Source: Sagittula sp. P11 (GTDB lineage Bacteria; Pseudomonadota; Alphaproteobacteria; Rhodobacterales; Rhodobacteraceae). From it: 64,000 bases of DNA. This document shows, one piece after another, positions 17,034-26,384 of the stretch. The translations under genes were made by a program, and so were the position numbers. Position 1 is the first letter of the stretch, and each line of letters begins with the position of its first letter. Location of the stretch: NCBI RefSeq assembly GCF_002814095.1, contig NZ_CP021913.1, positions 2,046,001 through 2,110,000 of the forward strand. The letters run 5' to 3'. The notes below the pieces were generated by a model. It was not told where the DNA came from, ran no database searches, and saw nothing but the letters and a program-made list of their open reading frames with translations.

Positions 17034-17531
17034 TCAGGGATTGATCTGGATCGGCGTGCCGTCCTGCACCATCGCGTAGATGTCGCGCATCTGCTTGTCG
17101 GTCACGGCAATGCAGCCGGCAGTCCAGTCGCGCGGACTGCCCTTGCGATAGCTCGGCCCCTGCCCGTGGATGAAGATATCGCCGCCCGGGCTCTTGCCCA
17201 GTTCCTGCGCGGTCATCCGGTCCACCGGGTTGGGATAGCTGATGCCGATCGACAGGTAGAATTTGCTGTTCGGATTGCGGCGGTCGATGAAGTAGTTGCC
17301 TTCCGGCGTCTTGCCGTCGCCCTCGATGAACTTGTGCCCCTGCGGCGCAAAGCCCAGACCCACGTCGTAGGACTTCAGCACCTTGTCATGGTGCAACAGG
17401 TGAAGCCGACGCTCGCCCTTGTTGACCACGACCTGGGTCACTTCCGGCCCGCGGTACGTGTAGAACTTGCTGGAACACGCCGAGGCGCCCAGTACGGCCA
17501 GCAGAAGAAGGCCGAGTTTCAGAAATCGCAT
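17034..17531 (-). CDS. L,D-transpeptidase lipoprotein (YafK/ErfK-like)
   Basis: 165 residues. Signal peptide with lipobox ASAC (Cys19). YkuD catalytic residues are His122 in DIFIHGQGP and Cys140 in RDWTAGCIAVTD; GDGKTPEGNYFIDRRNP (about 71-87) is the usual substrate-side segment. Acts on peptidoglycan stem peptides in the periplasm. The second such enzyme within 2.5 kb, but not closely similar to the first and lipid-anchored rather than Tat-secreted. Confidence 0.92.
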   Translation of the reverse strand: MRFLKLGLLLLAVLGASACSSKFYTYRGPEVTQVVVNKGERRLHLLHHDKVLKSYDVGLGFAPQGHKFIEGDGKTPEGNYFIDRRNPNSKFYLSIGISYPNPVDRMTAQELGKSPGGDIFIHGQGPSYRKGSPRDWTAGCIAVTDKQMRDIYAMVQDGTPIQINP

Positions 17532-17590
17532 TGTTCACTGCCCCTGAACATTTTTTGCGACCATACACCAATTATCCACGGCTGGACATC

Positions 17591-18820
17591 TCACGATTTC
17601 GCCAGCGTGAACTGCGAAACCAGCTCTACGTGGGTCGACCAGCGGAACTGATCCACCACCCGCACCCAGTCGAGGCTGTATCCCGCCGAGATCAGCCGTG
17701 CCGCGTCCCGGGCGTAGCTGACCGGGTTGCAGGACACGTAAGCGATTCGCGGCACGCGGGCGTTTGCCAGCTCTGCCACCTGGGCTTCGGCCCCGGCGCG
17801 GGGCGGGTCGATCACCACCCCGTCGAAGCGCGCGAGTTCGTCCGGCAGAAGCGGGTTGCGGAACAGGTCGCGCGCCTCGTGCGTGACGTGGCGCAGCCCC
17901 TTGCCCTGCCGCCAGCCCTTGTCCAGCGCACGCGCCATGGCGGCGTCGCCTTCCACCGCATGGACCTTCCCGCGGGAGGCCAGCGGCAGCGCGAAGGTCC
18001 CGCAGCCCGCAAAAAGGTCGGCCATGTGGGAACAGCCCTCAAGCGCCACTTCCACGCCCGCCAGCAGCGCGGCCTCGCCCTCTGCCGTGGCCTGCAGGAA
18101 GGCGCCCGGGGGCGGCACGACCTCCGCATCGCCGAAGCGGTGCGCGGGCGGATGCAGGGTCAGGACCTCGTCATCCCACGCCAGCCGCGCCAGGTTGTGC
18201 TTCTGCGCCATCCCCGCGAGCGTCACGCGAAAGGCGTCGTCCACCGCCTTTCCTCCGGTCACGACCACGTCCAGACCGCCCAGCGTCTCCGTCACCTGCA
18301 CCGACAGCTCGCCCTTGCGGGAGGCGCCGGCGACCGCCAGTTCCTCTACCATCGGCAGGGCCGCCGCCAGTGCGGGGCGGACAAGCTGGCAATCGGGAAC
18401 CGCGATCACCACGTCGGAGGCCTTGGCATGGAAACCGGCCAGTGCGCCCTTCTTGGTCCGCCGGGCCGAGAAACCCGCGCGCCGCCGCGACCGGGGCGGA
18501 GAGGTCACGATGGGCCGCAGCTCCGTCTCGATCCCCTGCGCCGACAGGGCCCGCGCCACCACGTCGACCTTCCAGCCTTCGACGAAGGGATCGGCGGCGT
18601 GCTGCAACTGGCAGCCGCCGCAGGCCTTCGCGTGGCGGCAGGGCGGCGAGACACGCTCTGGTACGGGGGTCACGATCCGCGGGGACAGCATGACGCCGCT
18701 GGTCACCGCGCCCTCGACCACCTCGCCGGGCAGCGCGCCGCGCACGTAGACCGGACCCGCGGCAATCCCGTCGCCGTGGTGCCCGAGACGCTCCACCGTC
18801 ACACGCATGTCTTCGGTCAT
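17591..18820 (-). CDS. RNA m5U methyltransferase, RumA/TrmA family with 4Fe-4S motif
   Basis: 409 residues from the ATG at 18818-18820. An N-terminal TRAM-like segment (about 1-50) is followed by the iron-sulfur cysteines C61, C67, C70 and C144 (CRHAKACGGC, then DCQL). The SAM-binding motif is ADLFAGCGTFALPL near 267-280. The motif VIDPPRAG is near 336, and the catalytic Cys364 lies in YVSCNPVSYARD. Methylates a uridine at C5 in 23S rRNA (RlmC/RlmD positions) or tRNA; the exact target needs family-level comparison. Lies downstream of the ABC trio on the same strand, after 86 bp. Confidence 0.92.
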   Translation of the reverse strand: MTEDMRVTVERLGHHGDGIAAGPVYVRGALPGEVVEGAVTSGVMLSPRIVTPVPERVSPPCRHAKACGGCQLQHAADPFVEGWKVDVVARALSAQGIETELRPIVTSPPRSRRRAGFSARRTKKGALAGFHAKASDVVIAVPDCQLVRPALAAALPMVEELAVAGASRKGELSVQVTETLGGLDVVVTGGKAVDDAFRVTLAGMAQKHNLARLAWDDEVLTLHPPAHRFGDAEVVPPPGAFLQATAEGEAALLAGVEVALEGCSHMADLFAGCGTFALPLASRGKVHAVEGDAAMARALDKGWRQGKGLRHVTHEARDLFRNPLLPDELARFDGVVIDPPRAGAEAQVAELANARVPRIAYVSCNPVSYARDAARLISAGYSLDWVRVVDQFRWSTHVELVSQFTLAKS

Positions 18821-18906
18821 GGAGACCCACCCCCTGCTTCGTCTTTGCACAATTGTCCTGAAACGGCGTCTTCCTTACGCCAGCGCTGCCGCCGGGGTAA
18901 AGGCCC

Positions 18907-20739
18907 CTACTCTGCCGCCTCGGCCCCGATGAAACCGCCGGACTGCCGCGCCCAGTAGCGCGCATAAAGCCCGTCCTGCGCCAGAAGCTGATCGTGGGTG
19001 CCCTGTTCGACGATGCGGCCCTGGTCCATGACCACGATGCGGTCCATCTGGGCGATGGTCGACAGCCGGTGCGCGATGGCAAGAACGGTCTTGCCGCGCA
19101 TGACCTCGTCCAGCGCCTGCTGGATCTCTGCCTCGACCTCGGAATCGAGCGCGGAGGTCGCCTCGTCCAGAACCAGCACCGGCGCGTCCTTCAGGATGGC
19201 ACGGGCCAGGGCGATCCGCTGCCGCTGGCCGCCAGAGAGCTTCACGCCCCGTTCGCCCAGCCGGGCATCGTAGCCGGTGCGGCCCTTGAAATCCTTCAGT
19301 TCGAGGATGAAATCGTGGGCGGAGGCGCGGCGCGCGGCCTCGAAGACTTCCTCGTCCGTGGCTTCCGGACGTCCGTAGCGGATGTTCTCCATGGCGGAGC
19401 GGTTGAACATCGAGGTGTCCTGACGGACCACGGCGATGGCGTCGCGCAGGGCGATCTGGGTCAGGTCGCGGATGTCGGTACCGCCCAGCAGGATTCGACC
19501 CTGTTCCACGTCATGCAGCCTGAGAAGCAGCGACACGGCGGTGGATTTTCCGGCCCCGGAGGCGCCGACCAGCGCGATCTTCTCGCCCTCGGCAATGGTC
19601 AGGTCGAAGTTGTCGAGCGCGGCGCTTTCGCCGCCATAGGCAAAGCCCACGTGGTCGAAGCGCAGCGGGCCGTGCGGCGCGACGCGTTTGGCGCCCGGGC
19701 GGTCGGTGATCCCGTGGGAGGGGGTCAGCGTGCCGATGCCGTCCTCGATCTCTCCGACCTGGGTGAAGATGGTGATCGCCACGCGGCCCAGCCGGTTTGT
19801 CAGCATCGACAGGCGCGTGGTGATGAGCGCGGTCATGGCGATGTCCCCCGCCGAGGCGGTGCCGACACTGTAGAGGTAGAGCGCGCCGAGGATCGACGCG
19901 ACCGGGAGGATGCCGCCGAGCGTCATCAGAACCATGCGGAAGACGGCGGACAGTTCGCCGAATTCCAGCGAGCGCTGGCGCAGGGTTTCGAGCGCGTCCT
20001 GCGTGGCGCGGTCCTCGTCGTGGTCGCGGGCGAACAGCTTGACGGTCGAGATGTTCGACAGCGTGTCGACGATCTGCCCGGTGACCTGCGTGCGCGCCCC
20101 GGCCCGGCTGGCAGAGCGGCGCTGCACGCGGGGGATGAAGTACCGCAGCGTCGCGGCATAGAGCACGGCCCAGACCACGAAGACGGTCAGCAGCCGCCAG
20201 TCGACGGACCCCAGCAGGATGAAGGAGCCGAGGAACATGGCGAGGGAGAAGACGATGACATCGGAGACCTCGATCACGAGGTCGGTCAGCGCGCGGGCGA
20301 CCTGCAGCGCCTTCTGGCTGATGCGCCCGGCAAAGTCGTTCTCGAAGAAGGCCATGGAGTGGCCCAATGTGTAACGATTCAACCTGAACAGCACGAGTGG
20401 GAAGAGGTTCGGCCCCAGCAGCACACCCGAGACGGCCGCGTCGAAGACGAAGAGGATCGGGCGCAGGATCATGAAGAACGCGACGCCGAAGAGGATGAGC
20501 GGCCAGTAGGTGTCCCAGAAGGCGCCCGCACCCGCCGCGCCCGCGCTGTCGATCACCCAGCCGGTGAAGCGGGCGGCCACCAGTTCGGAGGCGCCCGCCA
20601 GGAATGTGACGAAGAAGGTCAGGCCGATGGCGCGTTCGGTGCCGCGCAGGGCCCAGCGCGCAAAGGCCCACATCCCGCGCGGCGGCGGTCCCTCCGCCGC
20701 GGCGAAGGTGTCGATCTCCGGCAGCAGGCGCCGGATCAT
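18907..20739 (-). CDS. ABC exporter half-transporter 3 (MsbA-like)
   Basis: 610 residues: six-helix membrane domain (about 30-325) fused to an ATPase. Walker A LVGASGAGKST near 390-400, signature LSGGQRQRIALARAIL near 497, Walker B VLVLDEATSALDSE, and switch His in IAHRLS. Third of three consecutive paralogues; its ATG overlaps the stop of the previous gene by 4 bp (20736-20739). Ends RQSGGFIGAEAAE, the C-terminal pattern shared by all three. Substrate unknown; lipid, glycan or drug export are all possible. Confidence 0.93.
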   Translation of the reverse strand: MIRRLLPEIDTFAAAEGPPPRGMWAFARWALRGTERAIGLTFFVTFLAGASELVAARFTGWVIDSAGAAGAGAFWDTYWPLILFGVAFFMILRPILFVFDAAVSGVLLGPNLFPLVLFRLNRYTLGHSMAFFENDFAGRISQKALQVARALTDLVIEVSDVIVFSLAMFLGSFILLGSVDWRLLTVFVVWAVLYAATLRYFIPRVQRRSASRAGARTQVTGQIVDTLSNISTVKLFARDHDEDRATQDALETLRQRSLEFGELSAVFRMVLMTLGGILPVASILGALYLYSVGTASAGDIAMTALITTRLSMLTNRLGRVAITIFTQVGEIEDGIGTLTPSHGITDRPGAKRVAPHGPLRFDHVGFAYGGESAALDNFDLTIAEGEKIALVGASGAGKSTAVSLLLRLHDVEQGRILLGGTDIRDLTQIALRDAIAVVRQDTSMFNRSAMENIRYGRPEATDEEVFEAARRASAHDFILELKDFKGRTGYDARLGERGVKLSGGQRQRIALARAILKDAPVLVLDEATSALDSEVEAEIQQALDEVMRGKTVLAIAHRLSTIAQMDRIVVMDQGRIVEQGTHDQLLAQDGLYARYWARQSGGFIGAEAAE

Positions 20740-22601
20740 TCGGCGGCCTCCTGCGTGCCGCTGCCGATGAACCCGCCGGACTGGCGTTCCCAGAACCGGG
20801 CGTAAAGGCCGTTCTGCTCCAGCAGCTCGTCGTGGCTGCCCTGCTCGGCAATGCGACCCTGATCCAGCACGATGATGCGGTCCATGCTGGAGATCGTGGA
20901 CAGGCGGTGGGCGATGGCCATGACGGTCTTGCCCTCCATCACGCGGTCCAGCGCCTCCTGGATGGAGGCTTCGACCTCGGAATCGAGGGCCGACGTCGCC
21001 TCGTCGAGGATGAGGATCGGCGCGTCCTTCAGGATCGCGCGGGCCAGAGCGATGCGTTGCCGCTGGCCGCCCGACAGCTTCACGCCGCGTTCACCCAGGA
21101 AGGCGCCGTAGCCCTGCCGTCCCTTGTGGTCGCGCAGCGCAAGGATGAACTCATGCGCCTCGGCCTTCTCGGCGGCGGCGATGACCTCTTCCTCCGTCGC
21201 GTCGGGGCGGCCGTAGCGGATGTTGTCCAGCGCCGTGCGGTTGAACATGGCGGTTTCCTGCGTGACCATGCCGATCTGGCGGCGCAAGCTTTGCTGCGTG
21301 ACCTTCGCGACGTTCTGGCCGTCGATCAGGACGGCGCCTTCCTCGGTGTCGTAGAGACGCAGGATCAGCGACATCAGGGTCGATTTCCCCGCACCGGAGG
21401 CCCCGACGATGCCGACCTTCTCGCCCGGGGCGATGGTGATGTCGACATCCTGAACGCCGCCCTCGCGCCGCCCGTATGCAAAGCTGACGTGGTCGAAATG
21501 CACCTCGCCCTGCGACACGTGCAGCGGCATGGCGTCGGGCGTGTCTTCGATCCGCTGGGCGGGGGCGAGCGTGCGCATGCCGTCCTCCACCTCGCCGATG
21601 TGCGACGAGATCACCATGAGCGTGTAGCTGATCCAGCCGGTCATCTGGCTGAGCCGGATCGACAGCGCGCCCACGGCGGCCACGTCACCCGGCGTCACGC
21701 CGTTGCCCATCAGCGCGACCGACAGGCCGACCAGCAGCACCGGCAGGAACCCGGCGATGAAGATCAGCCCGAGGCGGAAGAGGGTCTGCGCCTCACCGAA
21801 CCGCAGCCAGGTCTGGCGCAGCGATTCCATGGAGTTCAGCGCCTTGCCGTCCTCGTGGCTGTCCCCGGCGAACAGCTTTACCGTCTTGATGTTGGTGATC
21901 GAGTCGACGACCTGCCCGGTGACCATGGAGCGTGCCTCGGCCCGCGCGGCGGCGCGCCCGCGCACGACCGGCAGCATGACCTTCAGGAACAGCGCGTAGG
22001 CCACGAACCAGCCCGCCAGCGCGGCAACCATCCAAAGGCTGATGCCGCCGACGAGGAAGCCGGTGGAAATCACGGTCGACAGGCCGAAGGTCACGGCGTT
22101 CACCGTTTCCACCACGATTTCCGTCATGGAGTTGGCGACCTGGTTCTTCTTCTGCGCCAGCCGCCCGGCAAAGTCGTTGTCGAAGTAGGTGACGGACTGG
22201 CCCAGCGTCCAGCGGAAGGTGCGCGCCATGACCTGCACGAAGATGTTCGGGCCGATCATCACCGACTGGGTCAGGGCAAGGCCGCCGAACAGCAGCGGAC
22301 GCGCCACGAGGAAGACCGCGACGCAGGCCAGCGCCAGCCCGAGGTGCAGCGACAGGAACTGGTCGGGCGGCGTGGTCGACACCGCGTCCACCACGGAGCC
22401 GAGCAGCTTCATCGACACCACCTCGATGATGCCGGCGAGAACAGAGACCATCACGCCGAGCCAGATCACCCGCCAGCCACCGGCCAGCGTCCAGCCCATG
22501 AAGGCGCGCAGCGTCGTCGGCGGCGCGTCCCCGACGGGGGCGTCGGGGGTGATCTGGTTGCCGGCGCGGTGGATGAAGTTGGTGAACGCGCGTTGCATCA
22601 C
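20736..22601 (-). CDS. ABC exporter half-transporter 2 (MsbA-like)
   Basis: 621 residues with the same membrane-plus-ATPase layout as its neighbours. Walker A IVGASGAGKSTLMSL, signature LSGGQRQRIALARAIL, Walker B ILILDEATSALDSE, and AIAHRLSTISSMDRI. Closer in text to the downstream copy than to the upstream one, suggesting the most recent duplication was between copies 2 and 3. Its ATG overlaps the stop of copy 1 by 4 bp (22598-22601). It may form heterodimers with either neighbour. Confidence 0.93.
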   Translation of the reverse strand: MMQRAFTNFIHRAGNQITPDAPVGDAPPTTLRAFMGWTLAGGWRVIWLGVMVSVLAGIIEVVSMKLLGSVVDAVSTTPPDQFLSLHLGLALACVAVFLVARPLLFGGLALTQSVMIGPNIFVQVMARTFRWTLGQSVTYFDNDFAGRLAQKKNQVANSMTEIVVETVNAVTFGLSTVISTGFLVGGISLWMVAALAGWFVAYALFLKVMLPVVRGRAAARAEARSMVTGQVVDSITNIKTVKLFAGDSHEDGKALNSMESLRQTWLRFGEAQTLFRLGLIFIAGFLPVLLVGLSVALMGNGVTPGDVAAVGALSIRLSQMTGWISYTLMVISSHIGEVEDGMRTLAPAQRIEDTPDAMPLHVSQGEVHFDHVSFAYGRREGGVQDVDITIAPGEKVGIVGASGAGKSTLMSLILRLYDTEEGAVLIDGQNVAKVTQQSLRRQIGMVTQETAMFNRTALDNIRYGRPDATEEEVIAAAEKAEAHEFILALRDHKGRQGYGAFLGERGVKLSGGQRQRIALARAILKDAPILILDEATSALDSEVEASIQEALDRVMEGKTVMAIAHRLSTISSMDRIIVLDQGRIAEQGSHDELLEQNGLYARFWERQSGGFIGSGTQEAAE

Positions 22602-24448
22602 TCTGCTGCCTTTTCGTCGGTATCGAGATCGAGGAACCCGCCGCTTTGCCGGGCCCAGAAGGAGGCATATAGACCGCCCCCCGCCAAAAGCGCGTCATGG
22701 GTGCCGTCCTCGACGATGTGACCGTCTTCGATCACGAGGATTCGATCCATTCGCGCGATGGTGGACAGGCGGTGCGCGATGGCGATCACCGTCTTGCCCT
22801 CCATCATGCCGTAGAGCGTGTCCTGAATGGCCGCCTCGACCTCGGAATCGAGGGCGGAGGTCGCCTCGTCCAGGATCAGGATCGGCGCGTCCTTCAGGAT
22901 CACTCGGGCAAGGGTCACCCGCTGGCGCTGGCCGCCGGACAGCTTCACGCCACGCTCGCCCACATGGGCGTCATAGCCGGTCAGACCGTTCGGATCCTGC
23001 AGGTCGAGGATGAAGTCATGCGCCTGCGCCTGCTTTGCCGCGGCGATCACCTCCTCTTCGGTCGCGTCGGGGCGGCCGTAGAGGATGTTGTCGCGAACGG
23101 AGCGGTGCAACAGGCTCGAATCCTGCTGAACCATGCCGATGTTGAGCCGCAGGCTGTCCTGCGTCACCTGAGAGATGTCCTGCCCGTCGATGCGGATCGT
23201 GCCGCTCTCGGTGTCGTAGAACCGCAGCAGCAGCTTCACCAGCGTCGACTTGCCCGCGCCGGAACGCCCGACAAGACCGACCTTTTCCCCCGGACGGATC
23301 GTCAGGGAAATCCGGTCGAGTCCGCCTGCCCCGCGGCCGTAGTGGTGCGACAGCTCCTGCACCTCGATCCGGCCTTCGGTCAGTTGCAGCGGCTTGGCGC
23401 CCGGCACATCGGTCAGGTCGATGGGCTGTGCGATGGTCTCCATCCCCTCCGCCACGACGCCGAGCTGGCGGAAGAGCGTGGTCAGCGCCCACATGATCCA
23501 GCCGGTCATGGCGTTCAGCCGGAGGGTCAGCGCGGTCGCAGCCGCCACCGCGCCCGCGGTGGCCGAGCCCTGCATCCAGAGCGCCACGGCCCAGCCGACG
23601 ACACCGACGATCAAAAGGCCGTTCAGCGCCACGAGGGACACATCCATGATGGTATAGAGACGCATTTCGCGCTGGAACGTCTCGCGCGTGGTGTCGATGG
23701 CTTCCTTGGCATAGGCCAGTTCGCGGTCGTGATGGGCGAACATCTTGACGGAGTGGATGTTGGTGTAGGCGTCCACCACCCGGCCCGTGACAAGGCTGCG
23801 CGCGTCGGAGGCGGCCTTGGACGCGGGGCCGACCCGGTGGATTGTCCAGCGCATCAGCAGGGCGTAGAGCCCCAGCCACAGCACCAGCGGCACCATCAGA
23901 CGCGGGTCGCTGTCGCCCAGCAGGACCATGGCGCCGATGACGTACGCCATCGAGAAGGACACGGCATCGAACACCTGGAAGACGACCTCGCCCGCGGCGG
24001 GCGGGGTCTGCATGATCCGGTTGGAGATGCGCCCGGCAAAGTCGTTCTCGAACCAGCCGACGGACTGGCGCAGGACATGCGCGTGCGACCGCCAGCGGAT
24101 CAGCGTGCCGAAGTTGGGCATGATGCCGTTGTTCAACACCAGCACGTCCAGCATCTGCAGCGCGGGCCGGACGAAGAGGATGAACAGCGCCAGCAGGATC
24201 AGCGTGGTGCCGTGTTCGGCCCAGACCTGCGCGGGATCGCCGGACAGCACGTCGACCACCCATCCCATCACCCAGATCAGCGCGATCTCGACGAAGGCAG
24301 TCAGGCAGGAGAGCAGCGTCGCCCAGACGAAGATGCGTTTGAACGGCTGGGCGTAATCCCAGAGGAACGGCCAGAGGCGGGTCGGCGGGCGGTCGGTTTG
24401 GGGGTAGTCGCAGTACGGATCGACAAGGTTTTCAAAGAAGCGGAACAT
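22598..24448 (-). CDS. ABC exporter half-transporter 1 (MsbA-like), first of three
   Basis: 616 residues. Starts MFRFFENLVDPYCDYPQTD, a head shared by many alphaproteobacterial MsbA-like exporters. Walker A LVGRSGAGKSTLVKLLLRFY, signature LSGGQRQRVTLARVIL, Walker B ILILDEATSALDSE. Ends RQSGGFLDLDTDEKAAE. Likely carries the promoter of the three-gene unit in the 173-bp spacer 24449-24621. Inner-membrane protein; substrate unknown. Confidence 0.93.
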   Translation of the reverse strand: MFRFFENLVDPYCDYPQTDRPPTRLWPFLWDYAQPFKRIFVWATLLSCLTAFVEIALIWVMGWVVDVLSGDPAQVWAEHGTTLILLALFILFVRPALQMLDVLVLNNGIMPNFGTLIRWRSHAHVLRQSVGWFENDFAGRISNRIMQTPPAAGEVVFQVFDAVSFSMAYVIGAMVLLGDSDPRLMVPLVLWLGLYALLMRWTIHRVGPASKAASDARSLVTGRVVDAYTNIHSVKMFAHHDRELAYAKEAIDTTRETFQREMRLYTIMDVSLVALNGLLIVGVVGWAVALWMQGSATAGAVAAATALTLRLNAMTGWIMWALTTLFRQLGVVAEGMETIAQPIDLTDVPGAKPLQLTEGRIEVQELSHHYGRGAGGLDRISLTIRPGEKVGLVGRSGAGKSTLVKLLLRFYDTESGTIRIDGQDISQVTQDSLRLNIGMVQQDSSLLHRSVRDNILYGRPDATEEEVIAAAKQAQAHDFILDLQDPNGLTGYDAHVGERGVKLSGGQRQRVTLARVILKDAPILILDEATSALDSEVEAAIQDTLYGMMEGKTVIAIAHRLSTIARMDRILVIEDGHIVEDGTHDALLAGGGLYASFWARQSGGFLDLDTDEKAAE

Positions 24449-24621
24449 TCGGAGGCGCCTTTGTTCGTGGCGTTAAACGGGCATGATGAAACAGCGTGGG
24501 GGCCGGAGGCAGACCCACGCGCGCAGGGTCACTCAGGCAAAGCTGGGTAGGGACCGTGCAATTTCCATCAAGCAGCCTCCGATAGGGTTCGAAGGTCTCT
24601 TAGCCCAGATGAATGCTGTTG

Positions 24622-25785
24622 TCACGCATTTCTGGAGCGGTCGAGAAGAGTAGCCTTGTCGAGCGTGAAACCGGAGGCGATCCAGTCGGATTCGAGCTGC
24701 CGGAGCGCCTCGCCCAGTGCGGGTCCCTCGTAGCGGTCCTTGAGGTCCCTGGCGGCGACCGGGAACCGGGCTTTCGCGGCCTTCTCGATGGAGCTCAGGG
24801 CGGAGGTGTCGAGCGGTGCGCCGAAGGTCACGGCCCGCAGGACAAGCACGTCGCGCGCCATGTCTGCACCATGGCGATAGGCGACCTCGGGCAGGGGCAT
24901 AGGGTCGGATATCAGGGTCTGATATTGCTCAAGACGCTTCTTCTGGGCCTTGGAGAACCGCAGCGCCCCGCCGTCGATAACGCCAATGGCCGCCAGCCGG
25001 CGCAGCGGGTCCGGCGGCAGGTTCAGCGTGGATTCGTGTTCGAGAAGCGGGCCGAGAGGGGTCTCGGTGGCGCCGGGAAGGACGGTGTTCAGGACGCCGG
25101 TGCGCGCCATGACGGCGACCGCGGCGAAAGGGTCGGGGGCAGCGAAGAGCTTCAGCAATTCCTGCCCGACCCGTTCGCGCGACAGGTGTTCCAGACCATC
25201 GAGATTGGCGGCAATGGCGGCCAGCGCATCGGCGTCCATCCCGGTCTGCGGGTCGCCGTACCAGGCATAGAACCGGAAGAATCGCAGGATGCGGAGATAG
25301 TCCTCGCGAATCCGCCGGTCGGCGTCCTCGATGAAGCGCAGGTGCCGCGCCTCGATGTCGGGCAGGCCGCCGAGGGGATCGGTGATCTGCCCGTGCCGGT
25401 CGGCGTAGAGCGCGTTCATGGTGAAGTCGCGGCGCACCGCATCCTCGGCCACGTCATCGGCGAAACGGACCACGGCGCGGCGGCCATCCGTCTCTACATC
25501 GGCGCGAAAGGTGGTGACTTCGAAACCCGTGCCGTTGGCGACGACCGTCACGGTGCCATGGTCGATGCCGGTGGGAACGGCCCTGAGGCCCGCCGCCTTC
25601 GCCAGCTCGATCACCCGTTCGGGACGCGCGTCGGTGGAGATGTCGACGTCCGCGACGGGTTCGCCGAGCAGCGCGTTGCGGACACAGCCCCCCACGGCAT
25701 AGGCGCGATGACCGCCATCCTCCAGCATCTTCAGCACGGCCTGCGCGCCCGGCGCGGTCAGCCAATCGCCGGTGACGCGGGTCAC
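24622..25785 (-). CDS. tRNA nucleotidyltransferase (CCA-adding) / poly(A) polymerase family
   Basis: 387 residues from a GTG at 25783-25785. That start is favoured because GTGA overlaps the stop of the upstream NUDIX gene. The class II nucleotidyltransferase core is clear: AVGGCVRNALLGEPVADVDIS (30-50) with GG and the DxD acid pair, RRDFTMNALY near 137, and the EDxxR-type RFIEDADRRIREDYLRILRFFRF near 167-189. Adds or repairs the 3' CCA of tRNAs, or is a related polymerase. Cytosolic. Coupled to a CoA-pyrophosphatase-type NUDIX gene and hslO upstream. Confidence 0.93.
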   Translation of the reverse strand: MTRVTGDWLTAPGAQAVLKMLEDGGHRAYAVGGCVRNALLGEPVADVDISTDARPERVIELAKAAGLRAVPTGIDHGTVTVVANGTGFEVTTFRADVETDGRRAVVRFADDVAEDAVRRDFTMNALYADRHGQITDPLGGLPDIEARHLRFIEDADRRIREDYLRILRFFRFYAWYGDPQTGMDADALAAIAANLDGLEHLSRERVGQELLKLFAAPDPFAAVAVMARTGVLNTVLPGATETPLGPLLEHESTLNLPPDPLRRLAAIGVIDGGALRFSKAQKKRLEQYQTLISDPMPLPEVAYRHGADMARDVLVLRAVTFGAPLDTSALSSIEKAAKARFPVAARDLKDRYEGPALGEALRQLESDWIASGFTLDKATLLDRSRNA

Positions 25786-26384
25786 GCCTGCACCCGCTCC
25801 GCCAGGCCGCGCAGCATCCGCGCGGTGGCGCCCCAGATGTAATAGGGACCATAAGGTGCGGTGTAATAGAGACGCCTTTCCCCCCGCCAGCGTCGCCATT
25901 GCACGCTGTAGCGGGCCGGGTCGGTGATGTGGTCGAAGGGGACGTAGAACGCCTCTTCGACCTCGCCGGGTTCCGGCACCAGCGTGAAGGGGGCGCGGAT
26001 CAGTGCCAGCACCGGCGTCACGAGGAAGCCGGTCACGGTCTCATGCGCGGGCAGGGTGCCCAGCACCTCGACGTTGGAGGGGTCGAGGCCGACCTCTTCA
26101 TGCGCTTCCCGCAGCGCGGCGGCGACCTCGTCCGCGTCGCCCGGATCGACCTTGCCGCCGGGAAAGGCAATCTGGCCGGGATGGTGTTTCAACCGGCTGG
26201 AGCGCTTGGTCAGCAGCAGTTGCAGGCCCTGCGGCGTGTCGAGGAAGGCCGCAAGAACGCCCGCGGGGCGCAGCTTGCGCTCCGGAGGCAGCGCGATTCT
26301 GGGGTTCAGGTCGAAATCCGACGACTGCCCGGCCGGGACGCCCAGCGCCCGGCGCAGGGCATCGGCCTGGTCACGCGTTGTCAT
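25782..26384 (-). CDS. NUDIX hydrolase, CoA-pyrophosphatase type
   Basis: 200 residues. Contains the CoA-specific motif LLTKRSSRLKHHPGQIAFPG just before the NUDIX box GGKVDPGDADEVAAALREAH-EEVGL. In E. coli this family (NudL) cleaves coenzyme A to phosphopantetheine and 3',5'-ADP. Its start lies inside the end of hslO (14-bp overlap), and its stop overlaps the GTG of the tRNA nucleotidyltransferase, so the three are one leftward coupled unit. Confidence 0.93.
   Translation of the reverse strand: MTTRDQADALRRALGVPAGQSSDFDLNPRIALPPERKLRPAGVLAAFLDTPQGLQLLLTKRSSRLKHHPGQIAFPGGKVDPGDADEVAAALREAHEEVGLDPSNVEVLGTLPAHETVTGFLVTPVLALIRAPFTLVPEPGEVEEAFYVPFDHITDPARYSVQWRRWRGERRLYYTAPYGPYYIWGATARMLRGLAERVQA

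Noticed and set aside
24449-24621. Spacer before the ABC trio
   Set aside because: Holds no open frame, RNA or repeat that I can recognise; probably the promoter region of the three ABC genes.
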